From Romboutsia lituseburensis (lineage in GTDB: Bacteria > Bacillota > Clostridia > Peptostreptococcales > Peptostreptococcaceae), in NCBI RefSeq assembly GCF_024723825.1, contig NZ_JANQBQ010000001.1, positions 1,302,001-1,366,000 on the forward strand: a DNA stretch of 64,000 bases. Direction: 5' to 3'. The position numbers and the translations under genes were made by a program. The notes below the pieces were generated by a model. It searched no databases. It was not told where the DNA came from and saw only the letters and a list, made by a program, of their open reading frames with translations. Positions 25,894-33,453 of this stretch are shown here, in pieces; positions within the stretch are counted from its first letter, which is position 1, and every line of letters begins with the position of its first letter.

Positions 25894-26793
25894 TTATTGT
25901 TGCTGTTGTTTTTTTTGTTCTATTCTTAATTTATCTAAATATGCTACAGCATTTAACGCCGCTATTTGCCCTTGACCAGCTGATTTTATATAAGAGTAAG
26001 GCTTACCTACACAATCACCTGCGGCGAAACAGCCTTCAATACTAGTCTTCATATTAATATCTACTTTAATGTGAGGACCATCAGTTTCTATACCTGGTAC
26101 TAATGATTTTGGGGATGCACTATCTTTTATTACAAATACACCATCTACATCTATTTCTTTTTCTTTAAATGCAACCTTATTTACAAGATTATCTCCGTGT
26201 ATTTGAACTGGCCTATCATTTATAACTTCAATTGAGCTATCTAAATCATTTGAAGATCGCATTAATCCTTCATTTTTATACATAGGAATAAAGTATGTTT
26301 TTGATGCTATTTCATTTAAGAAATTTGCTTCTTCCTCTGATTCTTTGTTATATCCTATTATAGCGACTTTTTTGTCTCTATATAAAGGAGCATCACAAGT
26401 TGCACAATATCCTACGCCTCTTCCTAAGAATTCTTCTTCTCCTTTTATAGGCTTTCCATATTCTACTCCCGTTGCTAGTATGACTGTTGTTGCTTCATAC
26501 ATTTCATCTCCTGACATTAGTGCAAAATAATCACCCATTGCATAGACATTATTTATTTTTTTTTGACTTATATCTATACCCATACTGTCTATATGCTCTT
26601 TAAATTTATTTTTTAATTCATCTCCACTAATCTCGAAGAAACCTAAATAGTTATCAATTGATGGTGCTTTTATTAGTTTATTGCTTAAATTTTCATTTCC
26701 AAACACTATAACATTTTTATTTCTTATTTTTCCATTTATTGCAGCTGATAGTCCTGCTGGTCCACTACCAACTATTGCTATATCATATCTCAT
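25894..26793 (-). CDS. Thioredoxin reductase-like flavoprotein lacking NADPH motifs
   Basis: Low-molecular-weight thioredoxin reductase fold, 299 residues: FAD loop GSGPAG (9-14), redox pair CATC (Cys130, Cys133) and FAD-binding GCFAAGDCVGKPYSYI near the end. In the nucleotide domain, the usual GGGDSA is replaced by GYNKESEEEA and the HRRxxxR motif by YFIPMYKNEG. Such loss is known for clostridial ferredoxin-dependent flavin thioredoxin reductase, so the electron donor may be ferredoxin, not NADPH (inference). ATG 26793 follows AGGTG; GTG 26802 lies within that site. It follows trxA by 15 bases in one operon. A glutamine run closes the protein. Confidence 0.85.
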   Translation of the reverse strand: MRYDIAIVGSGPAGLSAAINGKIRNKNVIVFGNENLSNKLIKAPSIDNYLGFFEISGDELKNKFKEHIDSMGIDISQKKINNVYAMGDYFALMSGDEMYEATTVILATGVEYGKPIKGEEEFLGRGVGYCATCDAPLYRDKKVAIIGYNKESEEEANFLNEIASKTYFIPMYKNEGLMRSSNDLDSSIEVINDRPVQIHGDNLVNKVAFKEKEIDVDGVFVIKDSASPKSLVPGIETDGPHIKVDINMKTSIEGCFAAGDCVGKPYSYIKSAGQGQIAALNAVAYLDKLRIEQKKQQQQ

Positions 26794-26808
26794 TTTAATC
26801 ACCTATTT

Positions 26809-27126
26809 TTATAAATATGCTTTAACCTTATCCTTTATTTTTTCTTTTGGCATAAATCCTACTAATGATTCAACTGGTTTTCCATCTTTAAATATCATCA
26901 TTGTTGGTACTGTTGATATATTGAATTGTTGAGCTATTTCTAAACTTTGGTCTATATCAATCTTTACAAACCTTGCTTCATTTTTCATTTCTTCTCCTAA
27001 TGATTCAAACACTGGCGCCAACATTTTACAAGGACCACACCATGTTGCATAGAAATCAACAACAACTAATCCTTCTCCATTTTCTACGTCCCCTCTGAAT
27101 TGTGAAGTATTTATAACTTTAGCCAT
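26809..27126 (-). CDS. trxA: Thioredoxin
   Basis: 105-residue cytosolic disulfide reductase with the classical WCGPCK site at about residues 30-35, the preceding VVDFYATWCGPC strand and the cis-proline turn ISTVPTMMIFKDG. First gene of a two-gene operon with the unusual reductase, which is presumably its electron donor. Strong TAGGAGGG site. Confidence 0.95.
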   Translation of the reverse strand: MAKVINTSQFRGDVENGEGLVVVDFYATWCGPCKMLAPVFESLGEEMKNEARFVKIDIDQSLEIAQQFNISTVPTMMIFKDGKPVESLVGFMPKEKIKDKVKAYL

Positions 27127-27265
27127 ATATTTTGCCCTCCTAAATATTCTATAATCTATACTATGTATTATGATATAATATAGTTATTACTTCTTTTATT
27201 ATATTATAATACTTTATTTATTAATATCTGTTTATATGTATACCCCTAGCCAGTAAATCTAAACA

Positions 27266-28489
27266 TTATTTGTTACGAATTGTTAAATTAAATTTCGTAA
27301 ACTCATTTATCTTTGATTTCACATTAATATCTATTCCCAAACTTGTAGATAGCATCTTTGCAATAGACAATCCAATGCCAGAACCATCAATATCTTTATT
27401 TCTAACACTTTCGCTTCTAAAAAATCTATCAAATATATGAGGTATTTCATTACATTTGATTCCTATACCACTATCTTCAATACTTATTACAATATCACTT
27501 CCTTCTTCCATCAAATTTATAACTATACTATCATTTTTATTAGTGTATTTAAATGCATTATCTATAAATATTAAAATTAATTGCCTTAGTTTATTTTTAT
27601 CTGTAATAACTATTTTATTCTCTACATTTAAATTTATAGAAAATTCCTTACTTTGTATTTCAGCTATATCTAAATAATCATCACTTATTTCTTTTATTAA
27701 TTGTTCAATATTTACTTCCTCTTTATTTAAAGTTGCTATTGAATCTTCTTTAGTAAGGCATAATAAATCATTTATCATCTTTTTTATTCTTCTAGTTTCT
27801 TTCATAGCATCAGCAATCAATTCAACTTCATCGCTTATTGTGCTATTTGGACTTCTTAGCATACTTTCTAATTTAGATGAAACTATTGCTATAGGAGTTC
27901 TAAGCTCATGAGATGCATCCTGTACAAATTTAGCTTGATTATTCCATGAATTCTCTATAGGTATTAGTGCTTTTTTAGTTAAATAAAGTGCAACAAAATA
28001 AGTTATAATAATTGCCATTATTATACCAATAACAAAGACATATATTAATTGCTTAAATGAATTTATTTGTGCATCTATATTTCTTATTATTTGTATTTTA
28101 TATTTACCTATTTCTAAACTTAACTCCCTGAAGGTGTATCCATTTTCAGTATATGTAAAAAAACTATTTTTTTTATTTTCTCTAACCTTTGGTAACATGT
28201 CTTCAAAATATCCATTTCTAGTATAATACTTTACTTGGTCACCTTCATAAACATATACCATGTTACTTGGGTCATTTAAAACTATAGGAGAAAACATTGC
28301 ACTGCTCGTTAATTGTACAGTAATATTTTCTAACTCATCTTTTAAATTTTTGTCAACACTATTATATGTAAGACCCTTAAAATACGAATATATAAATATG
28401 GAAAATATAACAAAAAAGCTTATAACTACAGCTATGTTTATTTTAATTAAACTAGACTTGGTTTTACTAAACACATTTTTATTTATCAT
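27266..28489 (-). CDS. Sensor histidine kinase
   Basis: Membrane-bound kinase partnering the overlapping response regulator. Two transmembrane helices (about 14-36 and 147-169) enclose a ~110-residue extracellular sensor. Then HisKA with the phospho-acceptor DASHELRTPIAI, the N box LIFIDNAFKYT, the G1/F boxes EDSGIGIKCNEIPHIFDRFFRSE and G2 DGSGIGLSIAK. No HAMP domain is clear. ATG 28489 is taken; TTG 28492 is equally possible. The start overlaps the regulator gene by about 11 bases. The signal is unknown. Confidence 0.9.
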   Translation of the reverse strand: MINKNVFSKTKSSLIKINIAVVISFFVIFSIFIYSYFKGLTYNSVDKNLKDELENITVQLTSSAMFSPIVLNDPSNMVYVYEGDQVKYYTRNGYFEDMLPKVRENKKNSFFTYTENGYTFRELSLEIGKYKIQIIRNIDAQINSFKQLIYVFVIGIIMAIIITYFVALYLTKKALIPIENSWNNQAKFVQDASHELRTPIAIVSSKLESMLRSPNSTISDEVELIADAMKETRRIKKMINDLLCLTKEDSIATLNKEEVNIEQLIKEISDDYLDIAEIQSKEFSINLNVENKIVITDKNKLRQLILIFIDNAFKYTNKNDSIVINLMEEGSDIVISIEDSGIGIKCNEIPHIFDRFFRSESVRNKDIDGSGIGLSIAKMLSTSLGIDINVKSKINEFTKFNLTIRNK

Positions 28490-29150
28490 CAAAAATATAC
28501 CCTACTCTACGTTTTGTTTTTATATACTTATCATACCCATATTTACTTAATTTTTTCCTTAAATTACTTACATAAACTTCAACAATTTCTATAGTTGCAT
28601 CCGAGTCAATTCCCCAAATTCTATCATATATTTGTTCTTTAAGTAAAATACACCCTTTATTTATTAAAAAGTATTCTAATAAATTAAATTGTTTATTTTG
28701 AAGAGATATTTCTTCATTATTAATAAATGCAGCTTTTTTGTTTGTATCTATATATAAGTCCTTAAATATAATTCCATTTTTACTTTTTATTTTTCCGTTT
28801 GTTCTAAGTATTGCATAACTTCTTGCAATTAATTCTTCCATATAAAAAGGCTTTGTTAAGTAATCATTTGCACCTATTTCAAAAGCACTTACTTTATCAT
28901 CTAAACTTTCTTTAGCTGTTAATATTAACACTGGTGTATTTATATCATTTTCCCTTATATGTTTTAATATTTCAATTCCTGAAATATTAGGTAGCATCCA
29001 GTCCAGTATTAATAAATCGTATATATTTTGATTTATTAAATATAAAGCATTGTCTCCGTCCTCACAACTTTCTATTTCAAAATGTTTACTCATTTCATTA
29101 CTAATACTCTCTAAAAGACTTCTATTGTCTTCTACTATTAATATTTTCAC
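28479..29150 (-). CDS. OmpR/PhoB-family response regulator
   Basis: Receiver domain with acidic pair ED at residues 8-9, phospho-acceptor Asp in LLILDWMLPNISG and KPFYMEEL, then a winged-helix DNA-binding domain ending YIKTKRRVGYIF. GTG 29150 gives the canonical MKILIVED start and has GGGGG 6 bases upstream; ATG 29156 touches that G run. 223 residues. Upstream partner of the histidine kinase. No adjacent transporter identifies its regulon. Confidence 0.92.
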   Translation of the reverse strand: MKILIVEDNRSLLESISNEMSKHFEIESCEDGDNALYLINQNIYDLLILDWMLPNISGIEILKHIRENDINTPVLILTAKESLDDKVSAFEIGANDYLTKPFYMEELIARSYAILRTNGKIKSKNGIIFKDLYIDTNKKAAFINNEEISLQNKQFNLLEYFLINKGCILLKEQIYDRIWGIDSDATIEIVEVYVSNLRKKLSKYGYDKYIKTKRRVGYIFDDK

Positions 29151-29191
29151 TCTCATCCCCCTTTTCTTTTTTTATTTTTATTATACAACAT

Positions 29192-29239
29192 AAAAAGCTC
29201 GATGTATTATCTAATTATAATTAGTAAATACATCGAGCT
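29192..29239 (-). terminator. Terminator of the small-gene operon
   Basis: AGCTCGATGTATT and its perfect complement enclose an AT-rich loop that can itself fold (CTAATTATAATTAG); TTTTT follows on the minus strand. Confidence 0.8.
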
Positions 29240-29250
29240 AACTACTTTTA

Positions 29251-29457
29251 CTATTGATTTTCATAAGTTATATTTGCCTTATATTCTAAACTAGATAAGT
29301 CACTATACATATCAATGTCATTACATTGCCCAGTATAAGAACACCCTTTCATTTGATTTAAAGCTGAAAAATAACAACTAACTATGTCTGTAGGATCCGT
29401 ATAATTTTTATACATTCCTACATAGCTTTTTTCTCGTTTTTTGCTTTTCCATTTCAT
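29251..29457 (-). CDS. Small hypothetical protein, 68 residues
   Basis: Unknown small soluble protein, basic at the N-terminus (MKWKSKKREK), with two cysteines spaced GCSYTGQC and an acidic/Ser/Tyr tail. ATG 29457 has GAAGGA 6 bases upstream; an earlier in-frame ATG at 29475 has no site. It follows the next small gene by about 20-40 bases and ends at a strong terminator. No family recognised. Confidence 0.55.
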   Translation of the reverse strand: MKWKSKKREKSYVGMYKNYTDPTDIVSCYFSALNQMKGCSYTGQCNDIDMYSDLSSLEYKANITYENQ

Positions 29458-29493
29458 ATGAAATCCTTCTTTCATTAAATAATGCTTTTCAAA

Positions 29494-29673
29494 CTATTGT
29501 AATTTATTTTGATTGTAGCTATTAATTATGTTTATGAATTCATCCATAGTTAAATTAGAATCTAATTTGTTTAACATTTCATTATAATACCAATTTGCAA
29601 ACTCTGGGTCTGCTAGTGTTGCATTCATTTTTTCAAAATCTAAATTCCCTTGGTTTAAGTTATTTTCATTCAT
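29494..29673 (-). CDS. Small hypothetical protein, 59 residues
   Basis: Acidic, Asn-rich protein without membrane segment: residues 14-59 look helical with EKMNATLADPEFANWYYNEM and TMDEFINIINSYNQ. ATG 29673 follows AGGGG by 8 bases. Possibly a regulatory or sporulation-associated small protein, but nothing in the sequence proves it. Same unit as the 68-residue protein downstream. Confidence 0.55.
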   Translation of the reverse strand: MNENNLNQGNLDFEKMNATLADPEFANWYYNEMLNKLDSNLTMDEFINIINSYNQNKLQ

Positions 29674-29751
29674 TTTTACCACCCCTTAATTAATATTTAT
29701 TATTCATCATAAATATATGATTTATACATCCAAAATCCTCCTAAGTAATAA

Positions 29752-30573
29752 TTATTTATTTATTTTAACTCTATGAGATTTAAGATCAATATCTATAGTA
29801 GCTTTTTCTTTTACATCATCATAGCTATACCCTAATATCTTTAATTTGTCTGCATTACTTGAAACAGCTACTTCCATTTCTATTTCTTCTTCTGGTTTTA
29901 AAACATTATATGCAGGTAAATGATTTACTGTTATATATTCTCCATCTCTTTTTAATTCCCCTATTTTTAAAGAGATATTTCCTAAATCTTTTTCTGATGA
30001 ATTTTTTATTTTTATCATATATGTACTTGCATCTTCTGTTTCATTTTCTTTATAAATTTCAGATAATGCTAGTACTTCATAGGGTTTACTATTTTCTACT
30101 TTACTTACATTTTCTTTTATTTTAGCAGAATCTTTTTTTAAATTTACAATTACAGAAGTTCCTTCTGTTTCATAACCATAAGATACTACCTTTACACTAT
30201 TTGCATACTCTTTATGTGGAAATGATACAGTTGATAAATCTCCAGGTAATAATGTTAAATCTAAAAATGTCTGAGAGTTAGATATAACATTACCATTTTT
30301 ATCAATTTCTTCATATCCCATCCATATATTACTTACATAAAAATTTGCTTTATTTTCTATTTTAGTTATTGTACTATTTTCATCTAAATTAGATACATTA
30401 GTAATCTCTGTATTCTCTATTTTAATTGCTCTTGCATTTTCTTGATTTATTTTTATACTTGATATAGTGTTTTTGAGTTCTTCTTTTTTACTTACTTCTT
30501 TTTCACACCCACTCAACCCTATAATACTACTTAACAAGACTACTAATAAATATGACTTTTTTGAAATTCTCAT
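29752..30573 (-). CDS. Putative lipoprotein
   Basis: 273 residues with a clear lipoprotein signal: basic MRISKKS, hydrophobic LLVVLLSSIIG and lipobox LSGC (Cys about residue 23). The mature part is strand-rich with two similar Ig-like halves: NFYVSNIWMGYEEID...LLPGD and YMIKIKNSSEKDLGNISLKIG...LKPEEEIEMEV. The second looks like a DUF for late, conserved 'FxxxNxs.k.i' modules in cell-surface lipoproteins. Anchored to the outer leaflet; role unknown. AGGAG precedes ATG. Confidence 0.75.
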   Translation of the reverse strand: MRISKKSYLLVVLLSSIIGLSGCEKEVSKKEELKNTISSIKINQENARAIKIENTEITNVSNLDENSTITKIENKANFYVSNIWMGYEEIDKNGNVISNSQTFLDLTLLPGDLSTVSFPHKEYANSVKVVSYGYETEGTSVIVNLKKDSAKIKENVSKVENSKPYEVLALSEIYKENETEDASTYMIKIKNSSEKDLGNISLKIGELKRDGEYITVNHLPAYNVLKPEEEIEMEVAVSSNADKLKILGYSYDDVKEKATIDIDLKSHRVKINK

Positions 30574-30662
30574 TATTTCTTAACTCCTCATATTTAAATA
30601 TTAATATAATTATATTCTCATTTTGCAAGAAATTCATTATATTTTTCATTTTAAATTATTTT

Positions 30663-31310
30663 TTATAATAAATGTTTATATTCGCTCATAAAATCTTTAA
30701 GCGCCTGAGTGATTATCTCTTGTTTTGTAAATTGAGAGTTACTGCATAATCTTTCAAATTCTTCCCATATACTTTTTTCAACTCTTATACTTGCAGACTT
30801 AAGCTCTTTTAATTCTTTTTTTTCTATATTTATATCTTTTTTTGATACTATTTTTTTAGGTTTTAAGCTTTTATAGTCTTTGACTTGTAAGTACCAATCA
30901 TATACTTCACATAGTTTATCTAGATCTTCAGTTGTTATATTAATTTTTCTATCTTTTTTGGGCTTTGTAGTTATTTTTTTATTTTCTTTTAACTTTGTAG
31001 TTGTTTTTGTAAGAACATTTTTTTTATTTTCTTTATTTTCTCCATCTATCTTTGATGATCTACTTTTTTTAATCTCTGGCTCAGACTTTTTCTTTTTACT
31101 TTCTTCTTTTTTTATTTCTTTAAATGCTATTTGACTTGCCTCACTATCTTCTTTTAACTTATACTTTCCATTTTCTAATTTATATCCATTTTTATTTAAA
31201 AATGCTCTAAGGGTCTTAGGCATTATACCTATTTCTTTTGATATATTTTCAAACTCCATTTCTTTCTCTTGAAGTTCGATAAACTTTTTTAATCTTTCAT
31301 TACCTTTCAT
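30663..31310 (-). CDS. Putative DNA-binding protein: HTH, Lys-rich linker, ribbon-helix-helix-like end
   Basis: 215 residues in three parts. Residues 1-50 look like a helix-turn-helix (ISKEIGIMPKTLRAFLNKNGY). Residues 50-125 are a Lys/Ser/Thr-rich low-complexity linker. The last ~45 residues (ASIRVEKSIWEEFERL...TKQEIITQALKDFM) resemble a CopG/ribbon-helix-helix dimerisation and DNA-binding fold. No known family name comes to mind. GGAGG ahead of the ATG. Monocistronic. Domain assignments are by pattern only. Confidence 0.65.
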   Translation of the reverse strand: MKGNERLKKFIELQEKEMEFENISKEIGIMPKTLRAFLNKNGYKLENGKYKLKEDSEASQIAFKEIKKEESKKKKSEPEIKKSRSSKIDGENKENKKNVLTKTTTKLKENKKITTKPKKDRKINITTEDLDKLCEVYDWYLQVKDYKSLKPKKIVSKKDINIEKKELKELKSASIRVEKSIWEEFERLCSNSQFTKQEIITQALKDFMSEYKHLL

Positions 31311-31474
31311 TTATTTCCTCCATAAAAATTTAATGTCTATTTTACTTATTGTATCACAATATTGATTTTTGCACAAAATCACTCTATTTGTATAAGGATT
31401 ACTTGGTTTTATAACTATCAAAACTATAAATAAAATATCAAATATTTTATTTATGTTAGTATAATAATTTATAC

Positions 31475-31520
31475 AAAAAACTGGCCTAGTGTATATAAAA
31501 ATACGTTAGGCCAGCTTTTT
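31475..31520 (-). terminator. Terminator of the queuosine-salvage operon
   Basis: CTGGCCTA pairs with TAGGCCAG around an 18-base AT-rich loop, extended by AAA/TTT, and is followed on the minus strand by TTTTTTG. Confidence 0.75.
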
Positions 31521-32208
31521 ATTCTCCTACACCAAAATCAGTATTATTATATAATACTTCAATCTTAGGATTTTGATCTAAATAACTATATTTATCTATA
31601 AACCACTTAACTAATTCATCATCTCTTTTCAATTTAGAGCTATTATTTACAAAAACATTTATAGTTGCATGGTTAAAATTATTAATAACTATCTCCATAT
31701 CCTCGTCTATCATTTCTTTGGTTTGTCCTTTTATACCAACCATCATACAAGGAGAATCAAAGTACTCTTTTAGTTCTTCAATAGTTTTAAATTTAGCATT
31801 TTTATTCAAAAACTCATTTCTAAACTTATAATCAAAACTCTCAACACCTATTTTAAATATTATAGGAATTCCAAAAAACTCTCTCATTTTCTTTACTTTA
31901 TTTTTATAACACCAATGACTTTCTAAAAATAGCTTTTCTATCTTTTTTTCTATTATTATTTCCTTTATTTTTTCCAATGTTTCTTCAGGAAGTTCAAAAC
32001 AGCTGCCTGAATTAATAACTTCTAATACCTTATACTTACCTGATATATTCTCTAAAACTTCAAAGTTAATTTTATTTATTTCCTCCTTAGATGTAGAGTT
32101 ATCTAATATATAATCACAAAAACTACATTTTCCCCATACGCAAGGGAAACCTTTTAATAAAACTATTTCACGTTGATTTTTATTTGTTATTTTGCTGTAT
32201 CTTTCCAT
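31519..32208 (-). CDS. queL: Radical SAM protein, candidate queuine lyase QueL
   Basis: Short radical SAM protein of 229 residues. Cluster cysteines are Cys23, 28 and 31 in FPCVWGKCSFC, a CX4CX2C spacing in place of CX3CX2C. A further block KIGVESFDYKFRNEFLNKN is of the type that follows the SAM-binding strand. In Clostridioides a radical SAM subgroup (QueL) turns queuine back to preQ1 for tRNA queuosine synthesis, next to an ECF transporter part. Here the gene lies 16 bases behind an ECF S component under a preQ1-I riboswitch, which supports that role. Name is inference from context. Confidence 0.65.
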   Translation of the reverse strand: MERYSKITNKNQREIVLLKGFPCVWGKCSFCDYILDNSTSKEEINKINFEVLENISGKYKVLEVINSGSCFELPEETLEKIKEIIIEKKIEKLFLESHWCYKNKVKKMREFFGIPIIFKIGVESFDYKFRNEFLNKNAKFKTIEELKEYFDSPCMMVGIKGQTKEMIDEDMEIVINNFNHATINVFVNNSSKLKRDDELVKWFIDKYSYLDQNPKIEVLYNNTDFGVGE

Positions 32209-32224
32209 AATATATATCTCCTAT

Positions 32225-32785
32225 CTATTTTGCAGTTATTGATAACATAATATTTTTAGGCAAAGTTTTTAATGCTAATCTTACCATAGTTAAAGCCACT
32301 AGTTCATCCATATAATCAGTAAATATTTGAGTTAAAAATACACTAACAACATCGGATATTCCAATTGCTTTTAATATTTGTACTATATAAGATGATCCTG
32401 AAGATGTAATACCTCCAAATAAAAATGCTGATATTACTGATCCAACAATAGCTGTGGGAAGTGCATATATAAACACACCTATGGGTGTTTTTCTTCCTTC
32501 TAAGAGACCCTTTTTATACACTGCGCCTGCGATTAATCCTGTTGTAATCTGAACAGGTGCGAAGTATATAGAATAAATATCAAATGTTACACCACTTACC
32601 ACGCTACCTGTAAGACCTGTTAATACTGCATATTTGGGCCCAAGTAAAATTGCTACCATAACTGTACCTATAGAATCTAGATATATTGGTAGTCTTAAAT
32701 TAAAAGCTATAAAGGCTCCTATTACGTTTAAAGCTACTCCAAATCCTAAAAGTGTGACTATTCTTACATTTGTATTCTTTTGCAT
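32225..32785 (-). CDS. queT: ECF transporter S component, candidate queuosine-precursor importer QueT
   Basis: Integral membrane substrate-binding subunit of an energy-coupling-factor transporter, 186 residues and about five or six helices (VTLLGFGVALNVIGAFIAF, then PIYLDSIGTVMVAILLGPKYAVLTGL, typical of S components). It needs the shared EcfA/A'/T module, which is not in this window. The preQ1-I riboswitch upstream points to a queuosine precursor (preQ1, queuine or queuosine) as substrate. Its ribosome site AAGGAGG is part of a hairpin, so translation can be blocked. Confidence 0.75.
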   Translation of the reverse strand: MQKNTNVRIVTLLGFGVALNVIGAFIAFNLRLPIYLDSIGTVMVAILLGPKYAVLTGLTGSVVSGVTFDIYSIYFAPVQITTGLIAGAVYKKGLLEGRKTPIGVFIYALPTAIVGSVISAFLFGGITSSGSSYIVQILKAIGISDVVSVFLTQIFTDYMDELVALTMVRLALKTLPKNIMLSITAK

Positions 32786-32793
32786 TTCATCTC

Positions 32794-32816
32794 CTCCTTA
32801 ATTTGTGGTTAAGGAG
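32794..32816 (-). promoter_or_regulatory. Hairpin masking the ribosome site of the ECF gene
   Basis: On the minus strand CTCCTTAA pairs with TTAAGGAG, which contains most of the Shine-Dalgarno AAGGAGGAG. An upstream ATATGACTTT/AAAGTCATAT pairing (about 32822-32856) is also possible. This looks like the expression platform of the preQ1 riboswitch acting on translation. Confidence 0.55.
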
Positions 32817-32885
32817 AACTATATGACTTTAATTCCACTAAAAAAGTCATATCTAAGGATACGACTATATACTGCCACTATATAA

Positions 32886-32922
32886 ATCCCTAGTTTTTTA
32901 TACTGGGAGTTCTCGAACCAGT
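32886..32922 (-). ncRNA. preQ1-I riboswitch
   Basis: Minus-strand sequence has P1 ACTGG/CCAGT, a loop TTCGAGAACTC and the A-rich tail ATAAAAAACTAGGG, which pairs back into the loop as in the class I preQ1 pseudoknot (compare the known GGTTC...CCCTCTATAAAAAACTAAGG pattern in motif terms). It lies about 100 bases ahead of the ECF S component gene. Binding of preQ1 is expected to lower expression. Confidence 0.85.
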
Positions 32923-33329
32923 CCTAAATAAAAATTATTTATTTAGATTTTCGAATTTATATATTCTCGTAGATTATATCATATTTTTTATTATAGAAAA
33001 ACAAAAACGAGTTTTACTTAACTATATATAAAGTAATTTCTAATCTATTATTTTTCAATTTATAATTAAACATATTTTATAAAATATTTTTGTGTTTTTT
33101 TATCAAATTTTGATATGATATCGTTTTTATTATGTTTTTTTTAATCATATTTTAATATAAAATTTCAAAACAAGTTCAAAATACCTTTCTTAATATTAGT
33201 ATTCTAACAATCGGCTGTATAACTGCTTTATAAAGTAATTTTAAAGCAAAAAATGAATTGATTTTCCTGTTTTTTTTAAGTCTCAGAAAACTTTTTCTTA
33301 AAAAAAATAAATTTTTATCAATAAAAGTG

Positions 33330-33358
33330 TTTACTTTTGTCGAAGTTTGTTCTATAAT
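33330..33358 (+). promoter_or_regulatory. Promoter of the PTS IIC gene
   Basis: TTTACT (33330-33335), 17 bases, TATAAT (33353-33358). It gives a leader of about 90 bases. The gap 32923-33329 is AT-rich and otherwise empty apart from the promoter zone of the preQ1 operon. Confidence 0.65.
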
Positions 33359-33376
33359 TGTAATTAATCTAATCAA

Positions 33377-33397
33377 TTGTTTGAAAAATGCAAACAA
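33377..33397 (+). promoter_or_regulatory. Inverted repeat in the PTS IIC leader
   Basis: TTGTTTG and CAAACAA flank a 7-base spacer right after the predicted start. It may be an operator or a 5' mRNA hairpin. A second small hairpin, ACTACC-AAAA-GGTAGT, follows at about 33405-33420. Confidence 0.45.
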
Positions 33398-33453
33398 GGA
33401 AAACACTACCAAAAGGTAGTAGTCTATTTACATTTTTAGGAGGAAAAGAAATT

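Noticed and set aside
29859-30125. Leu-rich plus-strand frame opposite the lipoprotein gene
   Set aside because: Leucine runs arise from the antisense of Glu/Lys/Ile codons; the minus-strand lipoprotein has a signal peptide and ribosome site.
33176-33412. Minus-strand open frame opposite the PTS leader
   Set aside because: No ribosome site, covers the plus-strand promoter and has low-complexity composition.
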